Assembly: GCA_049511415.1 (NCBI GenBank)
Contig: JBEKYC010000003.1
Coordinates: 124,001 to 188,000 of the forward strand
Length of the DNA stretch: 64,000 nucleotides
Origin: Bog-159 sp049511415
GTDB taxonomy: Bacteria; Acidobacteriota; Terriglobia; Bryobacterales; Bryobacteraceae
Direction: 5' to 3'
Part shown: positions 16,806 through 24,597 of the stretch, piece by piece
Layout of the letters: each line of letters starts with the position of its first letter
Numbering within the stretch: the stretch's first letter is position 1
Notes under the pieces: generated by a model
The model's database searches: none
The model's input: the letters and a program-made list of their open reading frames with translations, nothing else
Told to the model about the DNA's origin: nothing
Translations under genes and position numbers: made by a program

Positions 16806-17333
16806 TCAATAGAACAGATACTTGCGCCACTGCTCGTCGCTCTTGCCGAGCATGCGCATCAGGTGACGGCTGGTGTGCAGGCTGAACGGCCGCGGTTGGC
16901 GCGCCAGCTTCATACCCGCTTCTTCCGGCGTGCGGCTGCCTTTCTTGTTGTTGCAGGGATTGCAGCAGGCCACCAGGTTTTCCCAGTTGGATTCACCCGC
17001 CCGCGAGCGCGGCACCACATGATCAAGCGTGAGCTCGGAAGAAGGCAGCGTGCGATGGCAGTACTGGCAGGTGTAGCGGTCGCGCATCAGGATATTCTTG
17101 CGCGAAAGCGCCCGCGTCTGGTGCGGGATGCGCCGGTATTCGAGCAATCGAATGACGCTCGGCAGCCGCATGGTGCTGCGGGTCGAGTGGATGTGCTGCG
17201 TGGATTCCTCCTCGGCCGATGCCACGCCCTTCAATACCAGCACCAGCGCGCGCCGCGCGGCGCACACGTTAATCGGCTCGTAACTCGCATTCAGAACCAG
17301 AACCGGCTTCTGCAGTCTGCTCAAACTAGCCAT
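16806..17333 (-). CDS. HNH endonuclease family protein
   Basis: The 175-residue protein starts with KPVLVLNASYEPINVC, the usual opening of the chromosomal HNH family widespread in bacteria. The nuclease core has two zinc knuckles, CQYC (about 93-96) and CCNPC (about 128-132), and the HNH triad region LTLDHVVPRSRAG with N in NWENLV and NKKG. The role of this family is not settled; it is a conserved single-copy gene in many phyla and is not tied to mobile DNA. It directly abuts comF (17334) on the same strand, so they are in one operon. Confidence 0.88.
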   Translation of the reverse strand: MASLSRLQKPVLVLNASYEPINVCAARRALVLVLKGVASAEEESTQHIHSTRSTMRLPSVIRLLEYRRIPHQTRALSRKNILMRDRYTCQYCHRTLPSSELTLDHVVPRSRAGESNWENLVACCNPCNNKKGSRTPEEAGMKLARQPRPFSLHTSRHLMRMLGKSDEQWRKYLFY

Positions 17334-18026
17334 TTAAACGGGTCCCTTTCGCGTGCCAAAATCCGCTTGATCCTTAAATCTCCGATCCACGCGCGCCAGC
17401 GCCAGCACCGATACCGAGCGCGCTCCCGCCTTCTTGAGCGCCCGCGCGCAGGCGCTCGCGGTAGCACCCGTGGTCATCACATCGTCAATCAGCAGAATGC
17501 GCATGCCCGCCACGCGCCGCCGCGCCACGAACGCTCCCGCGACATTCTCGCGCCGCTGCGAGTTGCTCAATCCAGCCTGCGCCCGTGTGGACGCCCCGCG
17601 CCGCAACAAACGCAGCACCGGAATACCGCGCCGCCGCGCGAATATGCGGCCCAACAATTCCGATTGATTGTAACCGCGCTGCCATCGCCTGCGCCAGTGC
17701 AGCGGCACCGCGGTTACCGCATCGAACAGCCGGTCGCGCGGCACGGCGTCGGCCAGCAATTCGCCCAAAGGCCGCGCCAGTCCGCGCATGCCGCTGTACT
17801 TGAAAAGATGGATCAGTTTGCGCAGCGTGCCTTCGTATGCGCCGTAACAAAACGCTTCATCGAAACCCCGCCCTCCGTTCCGGCACAGCATGCAGCGGCC
17901 TTCGGAATCCAGCGGAAAGCTATTCAGGAAGGGCGTGCGGCAGTTGAGGCAGAAGAACTCGGCGGTCAGCGGCGCCGGCTCGCGCAGGCAATCCGCGCAG
18001 ACCGGGACACGCGAGAACCGGTACAA
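17334..18026 (-). CDS. comF: ComF-family phosphoribosyltransferase-like protein
   Basis: The protein has the double zinc-finger N-terminus (CADC, CLNC, CMLC knuckles) followed by the PRTase fold: FKYSGMRGLA, TAVPLHWRRRWQRGYNQSELL, and the PRPP-binding loop ILLIDDVMTTGATASA near residues 175-190. ComF acts in DNA uptake in competent bacteria, and relatives are widely conserved. The listed TTG start at 18026 is the first conventional one, but upstream in the same frame the codons read LFPDECHVCERPL, a normal first knuckle of ComF, so translation probably begins beyond 18045 (a CTG at 18062 is one option). The next gene, the HNH gene, starts at the base after the stop. Confidence 0.88.
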   Translation of the reverse strand: MYRFSRVPVCADCLREPAPLTAEFFCLNCRTPFLNSFPLDSEGRCMLCRNGGRGFDEAFCYGAYEGTLRKLIHLFKYSGMRGLARPLGELLADAVPRDRLFDAVTAVPLHWRRRWQRGYNQSELLGRIFARRRGIPVLRLLRRGASTRAQAGLSNSQRRENVAGAFVARRRVAGMRILLIDDVMTTGATASACARALKKAGARSVSVLALARVDRRFKDQADFGTRKGPV

Positions 18027-18186
18027 CGGACGTTCGCAAACGTGGCACTCGTCGGGAAACAGAATTGAAAAAAGGCCGTGGGGGACCTGCCCGAAGATCG
18101 GAGGGATAAGATCGGAAAGCGATAAGGCGCGTCTGCTACTCGAGAAGACTCACCTCCCGGTGATTCTCTATTTTACAACAAAGCCT

Positions 18187-18669
18187 TCACGCCTTACCAG
18201 CCGGGTGCATCTGCTGCGCGAGGTAATTGTCGATGCCGATCTCGTCGACGATGTGCAGTTGCCCTTCCAGATAGTCGATGTGATGTTCTTCGTCCAGAAG
18301 AATCTGCTTGAATAGCTCCCGCGAGCCGTTGTCGCCTAAGTCGGTGGCTGTCTTGATCGCCACATTCAGACGCGGCACGGCATCCAATTCCAGCGCCAGA
18401 TCGTTCTCCAACTGACTCTTCACGTCCGGCCCCACTTTGATTGGAAATAGCTCCGTCATGTTCGGCATGCCTTCGAGAAAAAGGATGCGCTGCATCAGGA
18501 TGTCGGCGTGATGCATCTCCTCGATGGACTCCTGCCGGTCGAGCGCGGCCAGCCGCTGATAGCCCCAGTTCTCGCACATCTTAGCGTGCAGGAAATACTG
18601 GTTGATCGCCGTAAGCTCGGCTTTCAGCACCTCATTCAATAACCTGATGATCTCTTCGTGTCCACGCAT
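18187..18669 (-). CDS. bfr: Bacterioferritin
   Basis: The 160-residue protein has the bacterioferritin length and start (MRGHEEIIRLLNEVLKAEL). The di-iron ferroxidase ligands are present: E18, E51, H54, E94-region Glu, and the EEHH of helix 4; the haem-ligand Met is M52. It stores iron in a 24-mer with haem at subunit interfaces. An in-frame extension up to 18798 crosses the divergent ROK gene and is not credible. The start at 18669 leaves 85 bases to the ROK start. A TACAAT hexamer at 18680-18685 on the minus strand could be a -10 box, but I see no convincing -35. Confidence 0.94.
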   Translation of the reverse strand: MRGHEEIIRLLNEVLKAELTAINQYFLHAKMCENWGYQRLAALDRQESIEEMHHADILMQRILFLEGMPNMTELFPIKVGPDVKSQLENDLALELDAVPRLNVAIKTATDLGDNGSRELFKQILLDEEHHIDYLEGQLHIVDEIGIDNYLAQQMHPAGKA

Positions 18670-18754
18670 AAACGAAATTGTAACGTAAGCTGAGATGCCT
18701 TCGGCGGACTGAAGTCCTGCTATTCTGGGAACTTCGGAAAGAAAGGAAACCGCA

Positions 18755-19771
18755 GTGCGCGTCGTAGCCGGAGTGGACCTTGGCGGAACCGCCGTCAATT
18801 ATACGTTGATCACGCCCCAGGAGCAGTTCCTGATCGAAGGGCTGTGCGAGCATCCCGCACGATCGAAGGAAGGGCCGGCGGTCTGTCTGCAACAGATTGT
18901 GGATGGCTTGCAGGCTGCCGTCGAGCGAGCCGGGTTGCGCCTCGCCGACGTGGCCGCCGCCGGGCTGGATACGCCCGGGCCGGCCAGTGCGAACGGCACT
19001 CTTAGCGCCAAGGGCTCCACCAATTTCGTGCACGCCGAATGGTGCGGTTTCGACATTCGCGCCGGATTGGAACAGAGGCTCGGAATCCCCGTAACCTATT
19101 TGAACGATGGCAACGCCGGCGCGCTTTGGGGGCACTTCACCATATTCGGCGCCAGCAGCCACGCCACCTCGGTGACCGTGGTGATCGGCACCGGCCTCGG
19201 TGGCGGCATCATCATCGAAGGCCGCGATGTTAAAGGCCGCCTGGGCTTCGGCGGAGAACTGGGTCACGTGCTGCTGCCGTATCAGAACATTCGCGGTATC
19301 GAAGGATTGATCCCGCGATGTAACTGCGGACGCACCGGCGATCTGGAGTCCGTATGTTCGCTCACGGCCATCGAGAAGTCATTCCTGCCTTACTTCCTGC
19401 CGCGCTTTCCGGAAAACGAACTTCATAAGCTCGACCTGCACCAGGCCGCCAAACTGGTGCGCGGGATGGCCGAGCGCGGCGATCCCATGTGCAAAGAGAT
19501 CTTCCGCGTGCAGGCGCATGCGCTGGGAGTGTTCTTCGACGAAATGATCAACACCTTCGATCCGGACGCGCTGATCGTGGGCGGCGGGGCCATCGAAACC
19601 GGGGAAGAATTCCAGCGTTGGTTCGTTCGCGAGATTCACGCCGGTATGCCGCCGCAGAGGGAGGAGCAGGCTGACGTTCCGATTTACATCATGCCGAATG
19701 GCGACACTGCCGGCGCGCGCGGCGCGGCCATCCAGGCGCTGCAATACGCGCGGGAGCACGGCATCCTTTAG
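18755..19771 (+). CDS. ROK-family sugar kinase
   Basis: The 338-residue protein opens at a GTG after AAAGG and reads VVAGVDLGGTAVNYTLI, the ATPase phosphate-1 motif. DTPGP, YLNDGNAGALWG (catalytic Asp) and GTGLGGGIIIEG follow. The ROK zinc motif CxCGxxGCxE is altered: CNCGRTGDLES keeps two Cys but has Asp where the third Cys normally stands, while the upstream GGELGHVLL His/Glu is kept. It should phosphorylate glucose or a related sugar in the cytoplasm. It is divergent from bfr and followed by a methyltransferase after 9 bases. Confidence 0.9.
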   Translation: MRVVAGVDLGGTAVNYTLITPQEQFLIEGLCEHPARSKEGPAVCLQQIVDGLQAAVERAGLRLADVAAAGLDTPGPASANGTLSAKGSTNFVHAEWCGFDIRAGLEQRLGIPVTYLNDGNAGALWGHFTIFGASSHATSVTVVIGTGLGGGIIIEGRDVKGRLGFGGELGHVLLPYQNIRGIEGLIPRCNCGRTGDLESVCSLTAIEKSFLPYFLPRFPENELHKLDLHQAAKLVRGMAERGDPMCKEIFRVQAHALGVFFDEMINTFDPDALIVGGGAIETGEEFQRWFVREIHAGMPPQREEQADVPIYIMPNGDTAGARGAAIQALQYAREHGIL

Positions 19772-19780
19772 GGTATTTGT

Positions 19781-20647
19781 ATGACGTTCGACGATTACCG
19801 CCGGTGCTACGCGGAGGAGATCGAGTACGTCGCCAACATGAGATCGCCCGCGCTGGTGGCGGCCTTCGCACGAGTGCCGCGCGAGAAGTTTCTGGGGCGG
19901 GGACCCTGGCAGATCGCTTCCGGCGATGCGCGGGCGATGGCTGCCATGGGAGTGGCGGCGCTGGCTTACCGGCAGGTCACAGATCCGCGTCACTTGTATC
20001 ACAACGTGGTCGTGGCTCTCGACACGGCACGCGACATCAATAACGGACAGCCCAGCGCGCTGGCCACCTGGATCGGCGCACTCGATCTGAAAAGCGGCGA
20101 TCGCGTCTATCACATGGGCTGCGGAGTCGGCTATTACACCGCGATCATGGCGGAAGTGGTGGGTACTGGCGGCAGCGTGGTGGCCATCGATGCCGAGCCG
20201 GATCTGGCGGCCCGCGCTCGGGAGAACCTGTCCGGGCATCCGCAAGTAAGCGTCGCAGCCGCGGATGGCGCGGCGTTCGATCCAGGCATGTGCGACGCCA
20301 TGCTGATCAACGCGGGCGTCACGCATCCACACGCGTTGTGGCTGGACCGGCTGCGCGAAGGTGGACGGCTGGTAGTGCCGATCACTATTGCGGCCACGCC
20401 CAAAATCGGCCAGGGCGTGATGGCCAGGATTGTGCGCCAATCCAGCGACTTTACGGCCGGCATCGCGTCGGTCGTGGCCATATACTCCGCCGCCAGCCTA
20501 CGCGATCCGGAACTGGAGTTGCCTTTACGCAAAGCGTTCACCACCGGCGCATTGCTGAAGATGAAGTCGTTGCGCCGCGACACGCATGACGCGGACGAAG
20601 CTTGCCTGTATCACACGCCGGGTATGTGCCTGAGCAGCGCCGGTTAG
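19781..20647 (+). CDS. PCMT-like SAM-dependent methyltransferase
   Basis: The 288-residue protein resembles the protein-L-isoaspartate O-methyltransferase family: an N-terminal helical segment MRSPALVAAFARVPREKFL (the V-PRe-F pattern of PCMT), then GDRVYHMGCGVGYYTAIMA (motif I with HMGCG instead of EIGTG), VVAIDAEPDLAARA and LREGGRLVVPI. The Glu/Asp normally opening motif I is replaced by His-Met, so the exact substrate is unclear. The C-terminal 90 residues are longer than PCMT. It sits 9 bases after the ROK gene and its stop overlaps the convergent RDD gene by 4 bases. Confidence 0.82.
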   Translation: MTFDDYRRCYAEEIEYVANMRSPALVAAFARVPREKFLGRGPWQIASGDARAMAAMGVAALAYRQVTDPRHLYHNVVVALDTARDINNGQPSALATWIGALDLKSGDRVYHMGCGVGYYTAIMAEVVGTGGSVVAIDAEPDLAARARENLSGHPQVSVAAADGAAFDPGMCDAMLINAGVTHPHALWLDRLREGGRLVVPITIAATPKIGQGVMARIVRQSSDFTAGIASVVAIYSAASLRDPELELPLRKAFTTGALLKMKSLRRDTHDADEACLYHTPGMCLSSAG

Positions 20648-21138
20648 TGAATTCCAAAGCGCGCCCGGTATCCGCTTTCCTGCACCACGATCGTCTCCGC
20701 CAGCCGGTCCTGCGCGGTGCGACGCTGCGGGTGGATGAAGAACTGCAGGAAGCCGAATCCGAACTCCAGCGCCGCTGCGCCGTAGCCCAGCGCGCGCTCG
20801 ATTGAGTGCCATAACGACATATGCTCGTGAACCAGCGAAATGACCCGGATACGGAACAGGCGCTTCCCCGGCGTGCGCCCGTTCCAGATGAATGTGGCCA
20901 GCCCGAAATACAACACCGGCACTACAATCTCAAACAGGATCTTGGCCCATTCGTGCTCCAGGCTGATTTGATAGTTCCGGTGCTGATGCACGTCGGCGCC
21001 TGTCTCGATGGCCCACCTGGCCAGACCCCAAACGACCAGCATTACAGCCACGGCGATGCCGGCCAGAAACACGTCCGTAGCGAACGCGCCCGCCCGCGGC
21101 CAGAAGTCGGCCAAGGGAATACCTTCCAGTTCCTGCAT
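20644..21138 (-). CDS. RDD-family membrane protein
   Basis: The 164-residue protein has the RDD layout: LADFWPRAGAFATDVFLAGIAVAVMLVVWGLA (the R..D motif within helix 1), a second helix IVVPVLYFGLATFIW, the conserved NGRTPGKRLFRIRVI turn and a C-terminal helix ending QRRTAQDRLAETIVV, the RRTLHD-like end. RDD proteins are small integral membrane proteins, some linked to sodium or lipid transport; no specific role is known here. The ATG at 21138 has AAGGAG about 10 bases upstream, which decides the start over in-frame ATGs at 21171 and 21234. Confidence 0.87.
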   Translation of the reverse strand: MQELEGIPLADFWPRAGAFATDVFLAGIAVAVMLVVWGLARWAIETGADVHQHRNYQISLEHEWAKILFEIVVPVLYFGLATFIWNGRTPGKRLFRIRVISLVHEHMSLWHSIERALGYGAAALEFGFGFLQFFIHPQRRTAQDRLAETIVVQESGYRARFGIH

Positions 21139-21224
21139 ACGGACAGTCTCCTTGGCATGATAAACACGCATCCCAGCATTATAGCCATGACATTCCGGCC
21201 GCCATGTGCGAACCTGTTCTCGAT

Positions 21225-22241
21225 ATGAGCACATTCGAGAACCGCCAATTCAAGTTGACGACACGCCCCGTCGGCATGGTCAAGCGGAGCGACTTCGAGT
21301 TCGTCACCACGCCTGCCGCCGAGCCAGGACCCGGCGAAGTGCTGGTCCGGGTCCAATACCTGTCACTCGACCCCGCCATGCGCGGCTGGATGAATGCCGG
21401 CAAGTCATACATCGCGCCGGTGGGCATCGGTGAAGTGATGCGCGCGGGCGGCATCGGCCAAGTGGTCGCCTCTAATGACCCGAGTTTGGCCTTGGGCGAC
21501 ACCGTGGTGGGCATGACGGGCGTTCAGGACTTCGCCGTCGTGCCGGCGAAAACCATGGTCAAAGTTGACCCACGCCTGGCGCCTCTGCCCCGCTTTCTGG
21601 GCGCGCTCGGCATGCCCGGCCTCACGGCTTACTTTGGCCTGCTCGACATCGGCCAACCCAAAGAGGGCGAGACGGTGGTGGTTTCCGCGGCGGCGGGCGC
21701 GGTGGGCGCAGTCGTGGGACAGATCGCCAAGATCAAAGGCTGCCGCGTGGTGGGCATCGCGGGCGGACCGGATAAGTGCCGATACATGACCGAGGAACTG
21801 GGCTTCGATGCCGCCATCGATTACAAGAGCGAAGACGTGCGCGCGGCTCTGGCAAGTCACTGTCCCAAAGGTATCGACATCTACTTCGATAACGTGGGCG
21901 GTGAGATCCTGGACGTCGTCTTGTCGATGCTGGCGATGCGCGCGCGCGTGATTATCTGCGGCGCGATCTCGCAATACAACAACATGGAAACGATGCAAGG
22001 GCCGCGGAATTACATGTCTCTGCTCGTCAACCGTGCGCGCATGGAAGGCTTCGTCGTGTTCCACTACGCCCCGCGTTACATGGAAGGCATGCAGGCGCTG
22101 GCAAGTTGGGTATTGTCGGGCAAGCTGAAAGCGCGCGAAGACATCGTCGATGGTTTGGAGACTTTTCCGGATACGCTGCAGAAGCTCTTCCGCGGAGAGA
22201 ACTTCGGGAAGCTGGTGATTCGTGTGTCGGACAAGTCATAA
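21225..22241 (+). CDS. NADP-dependent MDR oxidoreductase (curcumin/prostaglandin reductase-like)
   Basis: The 338-residue protein is a zinc-free medium-chain dehydrogenase/reductase of the leukotriene B4 12-hydroxydehydrogenase / CurA group. Signatures are RVQYLSLDPAMRGWM (about residue 50), PGLTAYFGLLDIGQPKEGETVVVSAAAGAVGAVVGQIAK (nucleotide fold), GGPDKC (NADPH 2'-phosphate site) and YFDNVGG, PRNY. It reduces alpha,beta-unsaturated ketones. The ATG at 21225 (MSTFENRQF) is chosen; the upstream ATG at 21204 adds seven residues without a better ribosome site. The RDD gene is divergent, with 86 bases between starts. Confidence 0.9.
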   Translation: MSTFENRQFKLTTRPVGMVKRSDFEFVTTPAAEPGPGEVLVRVQYLSLDPAMRGWMNAGKSYIAPVGIGEVMRAGGIGQVVASNDPSLALGDTVVGMTGVQDFAVVPAKTMVKVDPRLAPLPRFLGALGMPGLTAYFGLLDIGQPKEGETVVVSAAAGAVGAVVGQIAKIKGCRVVGIAGGPDKCRYMTEELGFDAAIDYKSEDVRAALASHCPKGIDIYFDNVGGEILDVVLSMLAMRARVIICGAISQYNNMETMQGPRNYMSLLVNRARMEGFVVFHYAPRYMEGMQALASWVLSGKLKAREDIVDGLETFPDTLQKLFRGENFGKLVIRVSDKS

Positions 22242-22247
22242 GTCCAC

Positions 22248-23198
22248 TTACTTCCCAACCGACACGGAAGTAACCTGCATGGCGGCGATCGAGGCAGGAG
22301 GGCCGGGATCGTTATCCCTGGAGATGCCCGCGACCAGGTTGCCGTAAGCTTCGTAGAGTTGCTGCGTCGGGAAAGCAGGGCACGTGTCCACCGGAAAGGC
22401 GCCCGAACAGGGATCGAAAGCGCCGCTTCCGTTGGCGGGATTAGCCACGCAGGCCCATTCGGTTGCGTGCGTATACGGATCGCGCACCGCGGCGGTAAAT
22501 ACATAATCGCCGGCGCCCGCCTGCCGCGAAACATAAACAGAATAGACATAGGCGTCCTTTCCCTGGCTGTTAGGCGGCAGGGAGGGCAGCGTGATCTGGC
22601 CGGAGCACTGGGGCTCAACCGGAGACGAGATTGTATCTTCGGCATAACACAGGAGGGAGCCACTCTCGGGACAGTTCGAATAATTGGAAAAGTAGAAGGA
22701 CGTCGTGTTGCCGATATAGTCGTGGCCGAAGCCGTACTCCAGGTCTCCGGTAAAGCAGGGATTCCGCGAATAGTAGACCGCGCCAATCAAGTAACTCTCA
22801 TCGGAGAAGTCACCGGGCGCGAAAGTGCCCGTGAATTCAAACCCACGGAACTTCGCCCCGGCCGCAGTCCCAGACTGGTACATGGTTCCCACAGCCGGCG
22901 CGGAACGGTAGATGGCGCCGGATTGCTCCACGCCGTTGTCGAACCAATAGGGCGGAGCGTCATAGTCCGTTACATTCCAGACACAACCGAGTTGATCCGG
23001 AACGGGCGACGCGAGTACTCCCGGAAAGTAGAACTTATACGGACCGGCTGGGGGCGGCTGGGTTTGATCGGGCGAGGGAGCGTATGCGAAGTAAACGGGC
23101 ATCGTGACGGTGGACCACACCGGCGCGCTGCTATCCTGGGCCGACGCCGCGGCTACTGTTGTTAGATAGGAAAGTACGAATAGCTGCTGAAGTCGCAT
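22248..23198 (-). CDS. Secreted protein of unknown function
   Basis: The 316-residue protein begins with a signal peptide (QQLFVLSYLTTVAAASAQ) and continues as a beta-rich, Tyr/Ser/Pro-rich secreted protein with about ten cysteines, for example GCVWNVTDYD, RNPCFTGDLEYGFGHDY and SNCPESGSLLCY. The even Cys content suggests disulfides after export. I do not recognise a family. It is convergent with the MDR gene (6-base gap), and divergent from the DAHP synthase (58 bases between starts). Extracytoplasmic location is well supported; nothing else is. Confidence 0.7.
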   Translation of the reverse strand: MRLQQLFVLSYLTTVAAASAQDSSAPVWSTVTMPVYFAYAPSPDQTQPPPAGPYKFYFPGVLASPVPDQLGCVWNVTDYDAPPYWFDNGVEQSGAIYRSAPAVGTMYQSGTAAGAKFRGFEFTGTFAPGDFSDESYLIGAVYYSRNPCFTGDLEYGFGHDYIGNTTSFYFSNYSNCPESGSLLCYAEDTISSPVEPQCSGQITLPSLPPNSQGKDAYVYSVYVSRQAGAGDYVFTAAVRDPYTHATEWACVANPANGSGAFDPCSGAFPVDTCPAFPTQQLYEAYGNLVAGISRDNDPGPPASIAAMQVTSVSVGK

Positions 23199-23256
23199 CT
23201 GGTCATTTTCCCATTTTGTCCGACGTCTTAGAAGCGCGTGCTAAGCTGTTGGCTGA

Positions 23257-24597
23257 ATGAACGTATGGTCCCCCACATCCTGGCAGAGCAAGCCCGCCGA
23301 GCAGCAGCCGGTGTATCCGCGCGACGAGGAAGTTACTCGAGTTGTGGACACCATTTCGAAGCTGCCGCCGCTGGTGACAAGCTGGGAGATCGGCGCCCTG
23401 CGCACGCAGTTGGCGGACGCGGCGCGCGGCGAACGGTTTCTGCTGCAGGGCGGCGACTGTGCGGAACGCTACGACCACTGCGACTCGGGCACCATCGCCA
23501 ACAAGCTCAAAATGCTCCTGCAGATGAGCCTGGTGCTGGCGCTGGGCGGCCGGCGGCGCGTCATCCGCGTGGGGCGCTTCGCCGGCCAATATGCCAAGCC
23601 GCGCTCCGATGACTTTGAAACACGTAACGGCGTGACGCTGCCGAGCTATCGCGGCGACTTGATCAACTGCCCCGAGTTCACCGCCGCGGGACGCACGCCC
23701 GATCCGCAACTGATGCTGCGCGGTTACGAACGGGCGGCACTGACTCTCAATTTCATTCGCGCGCTGGTGAGCCGCGGCTTCGTCGATCCGGCGCGCCTGG
23801 ATTACTGGAACCTCGACTGGGTGAAGGACTCGCCCATGGCCGAGGAGTATCGGCGCATCGCCCGCCAGATCGGCGAGTCCATACGGTTCATGGAAAACCT
23901 GATGGGCGTACATCCGGGCGAACTGCAATGGATCGACTTCCATACCAGCCACGAAGGATTGCATCTGCCTTACGAACAGGCACAAACACGGCACGTGCCG
24001 CGGCAGGAGGGCTGGTTCGATCTTTCCACACACTTCCCCTGGATCGGCATGCGCACGACCCATCCGCATGGAGCACACGTAGAGTTCTTTCGCGGCATAC
24101 GCAACCCGATCGGGGTGAAGATCGGGGCCGGCATGCAGCCGGAAACACTGCGGGAATTGATCGATATTCTGCACCCGGATGACGAACCCGGACGGCTCAC
24201 ATTGATTCATCGCTTTGGCGCCGACTCGATTGCGCGGTTCCTGCCGCCGTTGATTTATGCGGTCCGCGCGACCGGCAAGACCGTGTTGTGGTGCTGCGAT
24301 CCGATGCATGGCAATACCCGGACTACGGCGGACGGCATTAAGACTCGTAACTTCGACGAGATTTTAGGCGAACTCGATCAAGCGCTGGATATCCACGCGG
24401 CTTGCGGCAGCCGACTCGGCGGCATACATATCGAACTGACCGGCGAAGATGTCACCGAGTGCATCGGCGGCGCCCGCGGCCTGCGCGAGTCCGACTTGAA
24501 GCTGGCTTATAAGTCGGGGTTGGACCCCCGGCTGAATTATGAACAGGCGCTGGAGATGGCGCTGTTTGTTTCGCGGAAGATGAGTGACAGGGCTTAA
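23257..24597 (+). CDS. aroF: Class II 3-deoxy-7-phosphoheptulonate synthase
   Basis: The 446-residue protein is a type II (plant/mycobacterial-like) DAHP synthase. The opening WSPTSWQSKPAEQQPVY, the LLQGGDCAERYDHC segment (metal/PEP site Cys and the Glu), VIRVGRFAGQYAKPRS, and the C-terminal WCCDPMHGNTR and GGIHIELTGEDVTECIGG motifs are all characteristic. It condenses PEP and erythrose 4-phosphate, the first step of the shikimate pathway. The start at 23257 gives the conserved W-SP-SW N-terminus. Its stop overlaps the convergent BNR gene by 4 bases. Gene symbol is by function; species naming differs. Confidence 0.93.
   Translation: MNVWSPTSWQSKPAEQQPVYPRDEEVTRVVDTISKLPPLVTSWEIGALRTQLADAARGERFLLQGGDCAERYDHCDSGTIANKLKMLLQMSLVLALGGRRRVIRVGRFAGQYAKPRSDDFETRNGVTLPSYRGDLINCPEFTAAGRTPDPQLMLRGYERAALTLNFIRALVSRGFVDPARLDYWNLDWVKDSPMAEEYRRIARQIGESIRFMENLMGVHPGELQWIDFHTSHEGLHLPYEQAQTRHVPRQEGWFDLSTHFPWIGMRTTHPHGAHVEFFRGIRNPIGVKIGAGMQPETLRELIDILHPDDEPGRLTLIHRFGADSIARFLPPLIYAVRATGKTVLWCCDPMHGNTRTTADGIKTRNFDEILGELDQALDIHAACGSRLGGIHIELTGEDVTECIGGARGLRESDLKLAYKSGLDPRLNYEQALEMALFVSRKMSDRA

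Noticed and set aside
16863..18068. A 401-codon plus-strand frame opposite the HNH and comF genes
   Set aside because: Both minus-strand genes have clear motifs; the plus-strand frame is a GC-content mirror.
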